Source of the DNA: Methylovulum psychrotolerans
GTDB lineage: Bacteria > Pseudomonadota > Gammaproteobacteria > Methylococcales > Methylomonadaceae
DNA: 32,834 nt
Direction of reading: 5' to 3'
NCBI RefSeq assembly: GCF_002923755.1
Contig: NZ_PGFZ01000021.1
Coordinates: 2,141-34,974 of the forward strand
Of this stretch, positions 23,821 through 32,152 are shown in pieces. The notes beneath the pieces were generated by a model, which was not told the origin of the DNA, did not search any database, and worked only from the letters and a program-made list of their open reading frames with translations. Each line of letters opens with the position of its first letter. The stretch's first letter is position 1. Made by a program: the position numbers and the translations under genes.

Positions 23821-25758
23821 TTACTGTGCCGACGGATACAGCAACCTGGGTGTGGCGGGCAATAGCTCAGGGCGGGCGGATACCCATAACAATCCGTCAT
23901 CGCCCTGGCGTGGCAAGGCCTGTCCTTGCTTGTCCAGTAAAGTCACCGCCAACGTCTTACCCGCTTGGTTCATCCGCCGACTTAAACCGCGCAGAAATGG
24001 CTGCCATTTCTGTGTGTCCTGGGCCGTGTTCAGAAGGATGTTCAGGCCGTCATAGCCCGGCTCAGAAGCCCATGCCAACGCTTGCCCGGTCAACGCCGCC
24101 ATTTCTGCCAAAGCAGGTGGGGTGTCAATGGCGAGTGCGGGCAATAATTGCAGGTGGTGATAGCGGGCGAAAATCTCCATAGGGCTATTATGGCCGCCTG
24201 ATACTTGGGGCTTGCCGTCTAGCCAAGCGAAATAACGGGGGCTGAGCATAGAAAGGTCTCCGGCCCGTTGGCTGAGTTGCGCCAAGGTCGCCGCACCGGG
24301 TAGCGGGGCAATAATTCCGCCTTTAAGGAACAAAGGCGTGGCGGTGATTTGCTGTAAATTGACTAACGCATTTCCTGAGGCGACCTGCCCGTCACCGGTC
24401 TGTTCATTCCAGACCGCCAAGGCGAAGGCGCCGTGATCGGCGGCTTCTGGCAGTTCGGTTGGCCTGCTTAATAACGCCTCGCCATTCAGATAGGCAAGGG
24501 CATGAAAACCCACCACATGCAGCCTCAAGGTAATATCGCCAGTTGGGGACTCCCGGCTCGCCAATTGCTTGAAGGCATCAATGCCATCGTATTTTTGCAA
24601 TATCACCTGGCCTTTGGCCAGACCCAGGCGCACAAACGGCTGACCGGTCCGATAACGCAAGGCTATCCAGAATTGGCCTTCAGGTTGGCCTTTCAGCCGC
24701 ACTTCAACATCGGCATCTTGCCACTTCTCAGTGCCTCCCAGCGTCATCAAAGCCCCCTGCTCCCCGGCTTTGTTGAACAATTGCAGATTGCCGTCCGTCA
24801 CCGCAATGTCCCCACTGTCGACCATCCATTCTGACGCACTAGAATTAGCCTGGAAGGTGTCGGTAAAGGCCTGCCGACGCGGTGTATGGGTATTAATCTG
24901 GGCAAGAAGATCCTGTGGGTTCCATGTTCTTGAAACGCGGATACGCCTGAAGCCGAACTCAGGATCACTCCAATAATTTGCCCCGAACGGCGCCGCCACG
25001 AAACCCATCGGCAAATAAGCGATGCTTAGGGCTTGCTGCCAAACTTCCTCGCTGTTGTCGTGGTCAGAAGTCCAGCGGCGGGGGCAATTGGCGGCGCTAA
25101 CCGGAACCTTAAGCCGGTGTTCAAGCAGTTCACGTTGCTGGGTCAGTTTGTGCGCCAAGGCGGCTTGGGAAGTAAGCTCTGGATTGTCTTGGCCCGAACA
25201 GCCGGATATGCCTATTTCCCAGCGGCCGCTGTTAACCAGTTGTTCCAGCTGATGCCAAGAAACTAATTGGATATTGCCTTGATTGAGCTGGTCGACATCG
25301 ACGAATACGAGTGCGGTCATGCCTAAAGCGGCCAATAGGGGGTCGGCAATCTCCATCGTCTCCCGGTTCGCTTCCTCAAATGTCAGCAAAATCGGCCGGG
25401 CGGGTAAGGGCAGAGTATCCGACTGTAGCCACGGCTTGATCTGCTCAAGGCGTACGGAAGAGTGGCCGGCTTGTTTTAACGCAATCAGTTGCTGCTCAAA
25501 CGCAGAGGCCGCGATTGCCAATTCATGCGTGGCGCTGACCTTCCCGAAGGCAAGGGCAATAAAAGCCTCCCTCTCGGTGTCATTGCCTTTACCTGCTGAC
25601 AACAGGGGGGGTGGCACTTTTAGGGCAAACATAAAATCATTAGACAGTTCCTTAACCGCGAAGATTGCACCGATTCCGACTAGCCACCATACTAAGTTGT
25701 ACCAATGGCAAACTGGCCGGGGTTGTGGCGATATTGATTTTGGCTTGATTGCTTGCAT
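23821..25758 (-). CDS. Membrane-anchored protein with degenerate deacetylase and jelly-roll/GH-like parts
   Basis: A 645-residue protein. One membrane helix (NLVWWLVGIGAIFAV, about 21-35) anchors it. Residues about 80-290 follow the deacetylase layout ('LIALKQAGHSSVRLEQIKPWL', 'RPILLTFEEAN', 'WHQLEQLVNSGRWEIG', 'RIRVSRTWNPQDLLAQI'). But the catalytic TFDD is TFEE and the metal His pair is absent (GISGCSGQ). A LamG/DUF1080-like beta domain follows (about 300-460), and the C-terminus (about 470-645) looks like a worn GH18-type barrel ('PGYDGLNILLNTAQ'). It lies five bases after the GT2 stop and is surely co-transcribed with it. Likely a non-catalytic polymer-binding partner of the synthase, in the place of PgaB. 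Confidence 0.7.
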   Translation of the reverse strand: MQAIKPKSISPQPRPVCHWYNLVWWLVGIGAIFAVKELSNDFMFALKVPPPLLSAGKGNDTEREAFIALAFGKVSATHELAIAASAFEQQLIALKQAGHSSVRLEQIKPWLQSDTLPLPARPILLTFEEANRETMEIADPLLAALGMTALVFVDVDQLNQGNIQLVSWHQLEQLVNSGRWEIGISGCSGQDNPELTSQAALAHKLTQQRELLEHRLKVPVSAANCPRRWTSDHDNSEEVWQQALSIAYLPMGFVAAPFGANYWSDPEFGFRRIRVSRTWNPQDLLAQINTHTPRRQAFTDTFQANSSASEWMVDSGDIAVTDGNLQLFNKAGEQGALMTLGGTEKWQDADVEVRLKGQPEGQFWIALRYRTGQPFVRLGLAKGQVILQKYDGIDAFKQLASRESPTGDITLRLHVVGFHALAYLNGEALLSRPTELPEAADHGAFALAVWNEQTGDGQVASGNALVNLQQITATPLFLKGGIIAPLPGAATLAQLSQRAGDLSMLSPRYFAWLDGKPQVSGGHNSPMEIFARYHHLQLLPALAIDTPPALAEMAALTGQALAWASEPGYDGLNILLNTAQDTQKWQPFLRGLSRRMNQAGKTLAVTLLDKQGQALPRQGDDGLLWVSARPELLPATPRLLYPSAQ

Positions 25759-25763
25759 TGTGG

Positions 25764-27101
25764 CTACCTAGTCCCCCATCTGTTGTCGCGTTGGGTCGCA
25801 ATGGCGTAGGGCATTTGCCAGACCAAAAAAATCAGATAATAAAGCGTAAAGTAAAGGCCGTAGATCCAGTAGCGGTCGCTGTTCCAAAACAGGTAATAGG
25901 CCGAAAACATAAGCCCTATCAAAACAGTCCCTAACAAATAGACCACAGGGGAGACAAAATCACCGTTGGCGATGGGTAACCAGAGGCAGATCCGCACTAT
26001 CAGCAGCGGCGCGATAATCGGGAACAGCAGTTGGCCGTAAAAAGCCAGGGCGGCCAGCGGCGGTTTCTTCCACATAAAGGTGGCGGCGATCAAAGTTTCC
26101 CGAAACCATGATTTTTTCCAACGTAACTGTTGCTTGAGAAATTGTTTGTGGCCTTCCGGGACGATGGTGGTGGCAATGGCATCTGCCGAATAGATGACCC
26201 TATACTTGCGTAACAAATAATTCGTCAGGCTCCGGTCATCACCAAATGTGGCCTGGACACCGAGAAAATGCTGGCCTAGCCACGGCTCCAGAACTTCCAT
26301 CATGCAGCTGCGCCGATAAGCGGAAAAACAGCCAGGGCAACACGTTACCGTACCAAATACGCTTTCCGCCGCCTTGATCACGCGAAAAGCCACATAATAG
26401 CGGGCCTGCTGCATTTTGGTGAGGCTGTTTTTTGTGACATTGGCGACTTCGGTATGTCCGGCAACGGCGGCTACCCGTGGGTCGGCAAAGCCCTGGACAA
26501 TCTTGCGCAGACCGTCACTCCTAAGAAAGCTGTCCGAATCGACATAGACGAGAATTTCTCCCTTGGCCAACAGCGCCCCAGCAGCCATCGCTTCGCGCTT
26601 GCCTTTATTGCGCTCGAAGGCGATTAACGCCAGACTTGGCCAGCGCTGTTGGGCCCTCTGGATCTCTTTTATCGTCCCATCCGAAGAACCGTCGTCAACG
26701 ACAATGACATCAAACAGCGATGCCGCATAATCGGCGGCATAACAACATTCAACCGTCCGATAAATGGCATCCTCTTCATTAAATGCGGTGATGATAATGC
26801 TCACCGTTGGCGAAATATTGATGTCCTTAGGGGCTCTGTAGCAAAACGACAGCACAAAGCGCGAGAAGATAAAGCCCGCTATGGCGATTGAATATAAATT
26901 CGACAACGGCTGATACCAATAATAAGTGACATTACCCCAACGCAGCCCAAAAACCATTGCCATGCAAAACGCAATGATGGCGATGGCCGCCACGCGGGCT
27001 AACAGCCGTCTGATTCCTGACACGCCCGGAAACCTCGTGGGACGGACATTGACGGAACCGTATTCTGCAATCGAAATTTCCCCGTCGGTTGATGACATCA
27101 T
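25764..27101 (-). CDS. GT2 polysaccharide synthase, hyaluronan synthase/NodC type
   Basis: A 445-residue membrane glycosyltransferase. Two N-terminal helices (about 33-53, 68-85) precede a GT-A domain: ITAFNEE, VVDDGSSDGT, VDSDS (188-191), TCCPGCFSAYRR, GDDRSLTN (287-294), QLRWKKSWFRE (325-335). At least three C-terminal helices and a WGTR end follow. The D-D-D-QxxRW set marks processive GT2 enzymes. CCPG...YRR plus GDDRxLTN is nearer to class I hyaluronan synthase/NodC than to PgaC. The product is likely a GlcNAc-containing polymer; whether it alternates with a uronic acid cannot be told. GGAG precedes two adjacent ATG codons (27101 or 27098). First gene of the minus-strand polysaccharide run. 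Confidence 0.85.
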   Translation of the reverse strand: MMSSTDGEISIAEYGSVNVRPTRFPGVSGIRRLLARVAAIAIIAFCMAMVFGLRWGNVTYYWYQPLSNLYSIAIAGFIFSRFVLSFCYRAPKDINISPTVSIIITAFNEEDAIYRTVECCYAADYAASLFDVIVVDDGSSDGTIKEIQRAQQRWPSLALIAFERNKGKREAMAAGALLAKGEILVYVDSDSFLRSDGLRKIVQGFADPRVAAVAGHTEVANVTKNSLTKMQQARYYVAFRVIKAAESVFGTVTCCPGCFSAYRRSCMMEVLEPWLGQHFLGVQATFGDDRSLTNYLLRKYRVIYSADAIATTIVPEGHKQFLKQQLRWKKSWFRETLIAATFMWKKPPLAALAFYGQLLFPIIAPLLIVRICLWLPIANGDFVSPVVYLLGTVLIGLMFSAYYLFWNSDRYWIYGLYFTLYYLIFLVWQMPYAIATQRDNRWGTR

Positions 27102-27599
27102 TCACTCCTAAATGTATAGTTTGGTTGTTGCACCCCAAAAAAGTAGGGGGGCACATGGGTGCTTCGTTTTGCTTGTTCATGGCGCTTAGCGCCTTTGCTT
27201 CTTTAGCTAACACTAATCTTCATGGGATATGTGGTACATACGCAAGCGTCCTATGCAGATTAAGCAGAGATATGTTTTAACTTATCGGGCCTTTTATTGA
27301 CCCGTTTACGCACTAGCTAAACGCTTTTTAGCCGATTTTTCCCCTCAGCATAAAAATTTTTAATAAAAAATCTTTTAACATTTTTCAGGTAAAAACAAGG
27401 CGCAATGGCCGCTAACGTACGCGCCAATTTCTGCCCGCTTCATTCATGCCGCCGGTTATTGCTGAGCTTGGCCAACTAAACCTTTCCTGCTTCGTCCCAA
27501 CTTTTCTGGTCAGCACGGGCTATCTAAGTATTAGGGCGACTTAGTTATAGGCCTAAGCCACCATTAACAGCAGAAGCGGGGGCCTATCCCACAGCCCAC
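27102..27599. other. Gene-free stretch upstream of the synthase
   Basis: About 500 bases that should carry the promoter and leader of the GT2 operon. It has a run of seven G/C around the GCACCC/GGGTGC stem near 27130-27163 and a GGCGCTTAGCGCC palindrome (27180-27193) that could shape the mRNA leader. I looked for a c-di-GMP riboswitch and do not see its conserved bases. No gene is seen. Confidence 0.4.
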
Positions 27600-27947
27600 T
27601 CACTGCCGATGCGTCCCATCAGATAATAGACACGGACGGCCACTGCGTGGCTTATCAAATAACGCGCAAACCCCCCCCATCTCCCACGCATGTAGCCAAG
27701 TGGCAACAGTTTGTCTACAAACACCAAATACGGTTGACAACTTAGTGACGGAAAAGCCTACGTCACTCAATAAAACGGCATGTGCCCGCATTCGGGTGAT
27801 GTAGCGCGGATGGTAACGGTGCATATTTTCTAAAGTAATTTTTTCTACATCAGAAAGGCTTTTTACATACAGCATGACAAGTGATAAAAATAGCCTGAAT
27901 TCCCGAAAATTTAACCGATTAATTTCTGTTAAAAGACTTTTAAACAA
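27600..27947 (-). pseudogene. IS630-family transposase, N-terminal fragment
   Basis: A 115-residue frame. From about residue 42 it matches the DNA-binding start of IS630 transposases: HPRYITRMRAHAVLLSD, FSVTKLSTVFGVCRQTVATWLHAWE, GGVCALFDKPRSGRP. IS630 proteins are about 340 residues and carry a DDE catalytic domain. Here the frame stops right after RPCLLSDG and no DDE text follows, so it is a broken copy. It separates the GT2 run from the FN3/glmS part. Confidence 0.75.
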
Positions 27948-27993
27948 TAACTTACTCTATTCTCCTAATTATGGGATTTTTTCACAATCCCGC

Positions 27994-28021
27994 TTGTTAA
28001 GATGTTTTGTTCGGCTATACT
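27994..28021 (+). promoter_or_regulatory. Sigma-70-type promoter for a short transcript
   Basis: TTGTTA (27994-27999) and TATACT (28016-28021) with a 16-base spacer. It would start a transcript near 28028, ending at the hairpin at 28128-28150. Confidence 0.45.
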
Positions 28022-28053
28022 CCTATTTGGCAACCTAAAAAGGTTTGCCATTC

Positions 28054-28125
28054 ATGCTTAACGTAATTGAAAGCATCAAAACTGTACTCGAACAAGGTTT
28101 TGCCGCTATTTGTGTAATCCATTAA
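28054..28125 (+). CDS. Possible 23-residue small protein
   Basis: The frame MLNVIESIKTVLEQGFAAIC, then VIH and a stop, is preceded by AAAAAGG. The AGG lies in a hairpin (TGGCAACCT about 28027-28035 with AGGTTTGCCA about 28041-28050) that would hide it from ribosomes. A promoter and a terminator-like stem bracket the frame. No family is recognised. It could equally be a small RNA with no translation. Confidence 0.25.
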   Translation: MLNVIESIKTVLEQGFAAICVIH

Positions 28126-28127
28126 CG

Positions 28128-28150
28128 GATAACCTTATGGTTATCTGTTT
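28128..28150 (+). terminator. Terminator-like hairpin after the small transcript
   Basis: GATAACC-TTAT-GGTTATC is a perfect 7-bp stem followed by TGTTT. The stem is AT-rich and the T-run short, so it is a modest terminator. Confidence 0.45.
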
Positions 28151-28170
28151 AAAAACTGCGCAAATGTTGG

Positions 28171-28267
28171 ATGCCGGCAGCCCATCGGGTTAAAAACATA
28201 ACTGTTGGTTAGTTATTTTTAATTTTAATCAATGTGTTATATGTAAAACTTAACAAGCTGCCGGCAT
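28171..28267. repeat. 11-bp inverted repeat pair with AT-rich middle
   Basis: ATGCCGGCAGC (28171-28181) and GCTGCCGGCAT (28257-28267) are perfect inverted copies 75 bases apart. No target duplication is seen. It may be a small mobile-element relic or a long RNA stem upstream of the FN3 gene. Confidence 0.5.
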
Positions 28268-28302
28268 GGCTATACGATATACAAGATAAGCCCCCCGAAC
28301 AA

Positions 28303-28318
28303 TATGTACAAATACCTA
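28303..28318. promoter_or_regulatory. Palindromic operator candidate, copy 2
   Basis: TATGTACAAATACCTA is a 6+4+6 inverted repeat with one mismatch, ending 61 bases before the FN3 gene ATG, a good place for a regulator site. It is flanked by GAACA and TGTTC. See copies at 3971 and 32501. Confidence 0.45.
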
Positions 28319-28379
28319 GTGTTCTGTCGTATTTTTTGTGACACCAAGATAACTAATTGAATTGATATTAATTATTTTT

Positions 28380-30215
28380 ATGACTACTTTTTCTCATACC
28401 CTAAAAGCGCGTTTCCAACAGTTGCCGGCACTGCGCTCAACAGTTGGTTTACTAAATGCTTACCCTAAGTTAAACGGTCGCTTGAACAGCACGCCGTTTT
28501 CGGCAAAACAACCGCTTGGCTTTGGTAAGACTCCGATAAACAGCGAATTTTTGGCGCAACGCCATACCTATTATGCAAACGTTAAAAGACCTAAGTATCG
28601 TTTTATTGCCGGTGTTTTGCTGGCGGGCGGCGGCTTGGCGGTTACCACGGCGGCCATGGCGGCGGCCGATGCTTTTGGCATAAACCAAATTTACCCCACC
28701 TTAAGCGGCGGTAAGGAATGGGTGTCCTCTTGGGATAACGGGGTCAGCCGATCTTTTACTGGCGTAGACCCGCAAGACCCTTGGTTCGATGCCAACCATG
28801 GCGATGCGTCTTACTCGGTGGACGGCAAAGGGCTGTTCAAAATTTCCGGAGCCGTGCCACGCATGTACATTCACGACCCGGCGAAATTGAACAGTTGGCA
28901 TAATGTCGAGATGACCGTCTATGCAATGCGGGTCGCGGACAGCGGCACGGCTTACGGCGGCATTGTCGGTGTCGCACGCACCAACCACGGCACAACGGCG
29001 CCGGAACTGTCTAATCTTTGCGATACCCGTGGCATGGCCGGACGGATCCGTTACGACGGCCATATTGACTTTGAGAAAGAAACCAGCCATCCGAATTCTA
29101 CGGCCATCCAAAACAAAACCATTTGGTCTAACGGATTTCCTAAGCAGATATGGGTCGGTTATAAATATGTCGTTTATGATTTGGCTGACGGTAACGTCAA
29201 ACTGGAATTATGGATGGACCAAACCGACGGCTTAAATGGCGGCAATTGGGTCAAAGTGAACGAGCTCATTGACACGGGGGCTAATTTCGGCGTAAACGGC
29301 ACCCCCTGCAAGACCGGCATCGACCCCGCGTTAAAATTGACCAATTCCGATGCCCGTCCAGGCTCCGAGTCGGGCAAACCTAACATCACCGTCTACTGGA
29401 GAAGCGACAATGTCGGCACCGACGGGCTAGTCTACAAAATGATGAGTGTCCGTGAGATCGTGCCGACCCAAGCGACGACGCCCGACACCACCCCCCCGGT
29501 ATTGGGCAACATTGCCCCAAACAGCGTCAGCACCAACCAAGCCACGCTGGCTTGGACAACCAATGAGCCGGCCGACAGCCAAGTGGAATACGGCGCAACG
29601 ACAGCCTATGGGCAATCCAGCAGCCTAGATAGCAACCTGACCCTAAACCACAGCGTCAACATCACCGGTTTGCTGGCCAACACCACCTACCACTATCGGG
29701 TTAAATCGCATGACGCGTCGGGTAACTTGGCAGTTTCCGGCGACTATACGTTTAAGGCGGCCAATAACTGCCTCTTAAGCAGCGGTTTATGGACTAATAG
29801 TCCTGTGCCGTCCACTACAGGCGGCCTAACCGTCGAGTTCAATGCGACCCCGTTCGGTGCGAATATTGACGGTGTCGTTGGCGTATCGGATGGCACGGCG
29901 GCGGCCTATGGCAATTTGGCCGCCATCGTAAGGTTCAATACCAACGGCACTATCGATGCCCGCAATGGCGGCACCTATGCCGCCAGCACGGTGATCCCCT
30001 ATACAGCCAATACCACTTACCGGTTCCGGCTGGCTGTGAATTTGCTTAACCACAAATACAACGCTTATGTGAGTTCTGGTGGCGGGGCCTTCCAAACCAT
30101 CGGGAAAAGCTATGCGTTCCGGACGGAGCAAGCACAGGTCACTGTGCTGAACAATTTGGCGAATATCGCCGGAGCCGGCAGCGATTCCGTGTGTAATGTG
30201 CTGACCACCCCGTAA
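28380..30215 (+). CDS. Secreted multi-domain protein with FN3 module
   Basis: A 611-residue protein from the ATG at 28380 (a TTG at 28362 is less likely; no strong ribosome site is seen for either). An unusually long N-terminal lead of about 70 residues precedes the export helix ([21 protein letters not shown]). The first mature domain (about 100-365) is beta-rich, of glycan-lyase or lectin type ('[20 protein letters not shown]', '[20 protein letters not shown]', '[22 protein letters not shown]'). An FN3 domain (about 370-460; '[20 protein letters not shown]', '[16 protein letters not shown]') follows, then a beta-rich C-terminal domain. No catalytic residues can be named. The only large plus-strand gene of the right half; it may bind or cut the cluster's polymer. 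Confidence 0.65.
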   Translation: MTTFSHTLKARFQQLPALRSTVGLLNAYPKLNGRLNSTPFSAKQPLGFGKTPINSEFLAQRHTYYANVKRPKYRFIAGVLLAGGGLAVTTAAMAAADAFGINQIYPTLSGGKEWVSSWDNGVSRSFTGVDPQDPWFDANHGDASYSVDGKGLFKISGAVPRMYIHDPAKLNSWHNVEMTVYAMRVADSGTAYGGIVGVARTNHGTTAPELSNLCDTRGMAGRIRYDGHIDFEKETSHPNSTAIQNKTIWSNGFPKQIWVGYKYVVYDLADGNVKLELWMDQTDGLNGGNWVKVNELIDTGANFGVNGTPCKTGIDPALKLTNSDARPGSESGKPNITVYWRSDNVGTDGLVYKMMSVREIVPTQATTPDTTPPVLGNIAPNSVSTNQATLAWTTNEPADSQVEYGATTAYGQSSSLDSNLTLNHSVNITGLLANTTYHYRVKSHDASGNLAVSGDYTFKAANNCLLSSGLWTNSPVPSTTGGLTVEFNATPFGANIDGVVGVSDGTAAAYGNLAAIVRFNTNGTIDARNGGTYAASTVIPYTANTTYRFRLAVNLLNHKYNAYVSSGGGAFQTIGKSYAFRTEQAQVTVLNNLANIAGAGSDSVCNVLTTP

Positions 30216-30226
30216 TAAACTACTTT

Positions 30227-30253
30227 CGGGCGGCGCCGCTAAGCCGCCGCCCG
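30227..30253 (+). terminator. GC-rich hairpin after the FN3 gene
   Basis: CGGGCGGCG (30227-30235) pairs perfectly with CGCCGCCCG (30245-30253), starting about 12 bases after the stop codon. There is no T-run after it. It probably blocks read-through or protects the 3' end. Confidence 0.5.
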
Positions 30254-30280
30254 GAGGTACATTGCAAAAGCCAAGATGGC

Positions 30281-30324
30281 AGTCCGGCTATCGGAACCGA
30301 TAATGGCCTCCCCTTAGCCGGACT
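30281..30324. terminator. Shared hairpin between convergent FN3 gene and glmS
   Basis: AGTCCGGCTA (30281-30290) pairs with TAGCCGGACT (30315-30324). The right arm overlaps the glmS stop codon. It could act for both converging genes, though no clear T-run is present. Confidence 0.45.
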
Positions 30325-32152
30325 ATTCGACGGTAACCGATTTTGCCAGGTTTCTCGGCTGATCCACATCCGTGCCCTTTAAGACCGCGACATGATAGGA
30401 CAATAGCTGCAAGGGAATGGTGTACACGATAGGTGAAATGTCATTGTCGACTTGCGGTATTTTGACGACCTGGACGTTACCGTCCGCTATGGTATCCAGA
30501 CTTTCATCGGTGAAAATAATCAACTGCCCGCCTCTGGCGCTCACTTCCTGCATATTGGATTTCAGTTTTTCCAAAAGGCTGTTATTGGGCGCTATCGTAA
30601 CGATCGGCATGTCGGCATCAATTAATGCCAAGGGGCCGTGTTTCAATTCCCCGGCCGGATAAGCTTCCGCATGGATATAAGAAATTTCTTTCAGCTTCAG
30701 CGCCCCCTCCATCGCAATCGGATAATGTGAACCCCGCCCTAAAAACAACGCGTGCTGTTTTTGGGAAAACTGCTCAGACAACGCTTTAATTTCATTATTG
30801 AGTTGCAGGATTTTTTTAATGTTACCCGGTAAGTTAAACAATTGGGCGGTCAAATTGTGCGCCTTCTCTTCGCTCAGATGAAAGCGTTTGCCGACCGCAA
30901 TAACCAGCAGCATCAAGGCCGTCAATTGGGTAGTAAAGGCTTTGGTCGAGGCGACGCCAATTTCCGGGCCTGCACGGGTCATCAAGACCAGATCGGCTTC
31001 TCTGACTAAAGAACTTTCCGGCACGTTACAGATGGCCAAAGAATATTTTGCCCCCAGCTTTTTAGCTTCTTGCAGAGCTGCCAAGGTATCCGCCGTTTCG
31101 CCCGATTGCGAGATCACAACAATTAAGGTGTCCGCCGCTAACACCGGATTTCTGTAACGGAATTCACTGGCGACTTCGATATCACAAGGGACGCGGGCCA
31201 ATTTTTCAAACCAGTGCCGCGCCACCAGGCCGGCATGGTGGCTAGTTCCGCAGGCCAATATTTGTACCGCCTTGATATAGTTGAAGATGGCGGCGGCATT
31301 CTCCCCAAACGCGCTGTCTTGCAAACGGTTATTAATAAACCTGTCTTCCAACGTCCGTAAAATGGCGAAAGGTTGTTCATAAATCTCTTTTAGCATGTAA
31401 TGCGGGTAACCGCTCTTATCAAAAAAGTCGGCGGTCAACAGGCTTTCCTTCACCGTCCGGACAACCTCATGCTCGTTCACATCATAAATGACCAATTTGT
31501 CTTTTGTTATGGCCGCCACGTCGCCATCTTCAAGGAAAACAAAACGTTGCGTGACTTGTAGCAAAGCGGCAACATCCGAGGCGATAAAGTAGCCCTCATT
31601 GCCGATACCGATGACTAAAGGGCTGTCTTTCCGGCAAGCCACCAAACTGCCCGGCTCATCACTGCTCATAACCCCCAAGGCATAAGTGCCTTCCAGTTTT
31701 TTGACCGTTTGCATCACCGCACTTAACAGCCCGCCAGAAGTTTTCATAGCATCAAAAATTTCATGTACGATGACTTCGGTATCGGTTTGCGATAAAAACT
31801 GGTGGCCGTTTTCGAGTTGTTGCTTGCGTAATTGTTCATGGTTTTCAATAATGCCATTATGGACAACCGCCACTTTGTTCCGGCAAATATGCGGATGGGC
31901 ATTCGCGGTGCTCGGCTTACCGTGGGTGGCCCAACGGGTATGGGCTATGCCCGTATTGCCTGAGACCGGTTCAGTTTCCAAAAGCTCCCGAAGAGCTTTG
32001 ACCTTACCCAATACGCGTTTACAACGTATCCCCTGTTTATTGAGCACCGCCAAACCGGCCGAGTCATAACCCCGATATTCCAGCCTTCCTAACCCTTCCA
32101 TTAAAATGGCGACCAGATTATTTTGTACTACCCCACCTACAATTCCGCACAT
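30323..32152 (-). CDS. glmS: Glutamine-fructose-6-phosphate aminotransferase (isomerizing)
   Basis: A 609-residue enzyme, the usual GlmS length. It makes glucosamine-6-phosphate from fructose-6-phosphate and glutamine, the first step to UDP-GlcNAc. The start is ATG at 32152, because the protein must begin MCGIVGG with Cys as the exposed nucleophile after Met removal; AGGA lies 8 bases upstream. The glutaminase domain (1-240) has HTRWATHGKPS and NGIIENH. Two SIS sugar-isomerase domains follow (about 280-600), with GTSHHAG, SQSGETADT and ELKHGPLALID. The end KSVTVE is canonical. Placed near an amino-sugar polymer cluster, it may raise precursor supply. No glmU is adjacent, and no glmS ribozyme is visible. 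Confidence 0.97.
   Translation of the reverse strand: MCGIVGGVVQNNLVAILMEGLGRLEYRGYDSAGLAVLNKQGIRCKRVLGKVKALRELLETEPVSGNTGIAHTRWATHGKPSTANAHPHICRNKVAVVHNGIIENHEQLRKQQLENGHQFLSQTDTEVIVHEIFDAMKTSGGLLSAVMQTVKKLEGTYALGVMSSDEPGSLVACRKDSPLVIGIGNEGYFIASDVAALLQVTQRFVFLEDGDVAAITKDKLVIYDVNEHEVVRTVKESLLTADFFDKSGYPHYMLKEIYEQPFAILRTLEDRFINNRLQDSAFGENAAAIFNYIKAVQILACGTSHHAGLVARHWFEKLARVPCDIEVASEFRYRNPVLAADTLIVVISQSGETADTLAALQEAKKLGAKYSLAICNVPESSLVREADLVLMTRAGPEIGVASTKAFTTQLTALMLLVIAVGKRFHLSEEKAHNLTAQLFNLPGNIKKILQLNNEIKALSEQFSQKQHALFLGRGSHYPIAMEGALKLKEISYIHAEAYPAGELKHGPLALIDADMPIVTIAPNNSLLEKLKSNMQEVSARGGQLIIFTDESLDTIADGNVQVVKIPQVDNDISPIVYTIPLQLLSYHVAVLKGTDVDQPRNLAKSVTVE

Noticed and set aside
26932-27213. 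93-residue minus-strand frame across the start of the synthase gene
   Set aside because: It overlaps the GT2 coding start in another frame; the GT2 frame has clear motifs and a ribosome site.
27102-27260. Possible c-di-GMP riboswitch in the synthase leader
   Set aside because: Some stems and AAAG runs suggested it, but the conserved receptor and loop bases of the known classes are not there.
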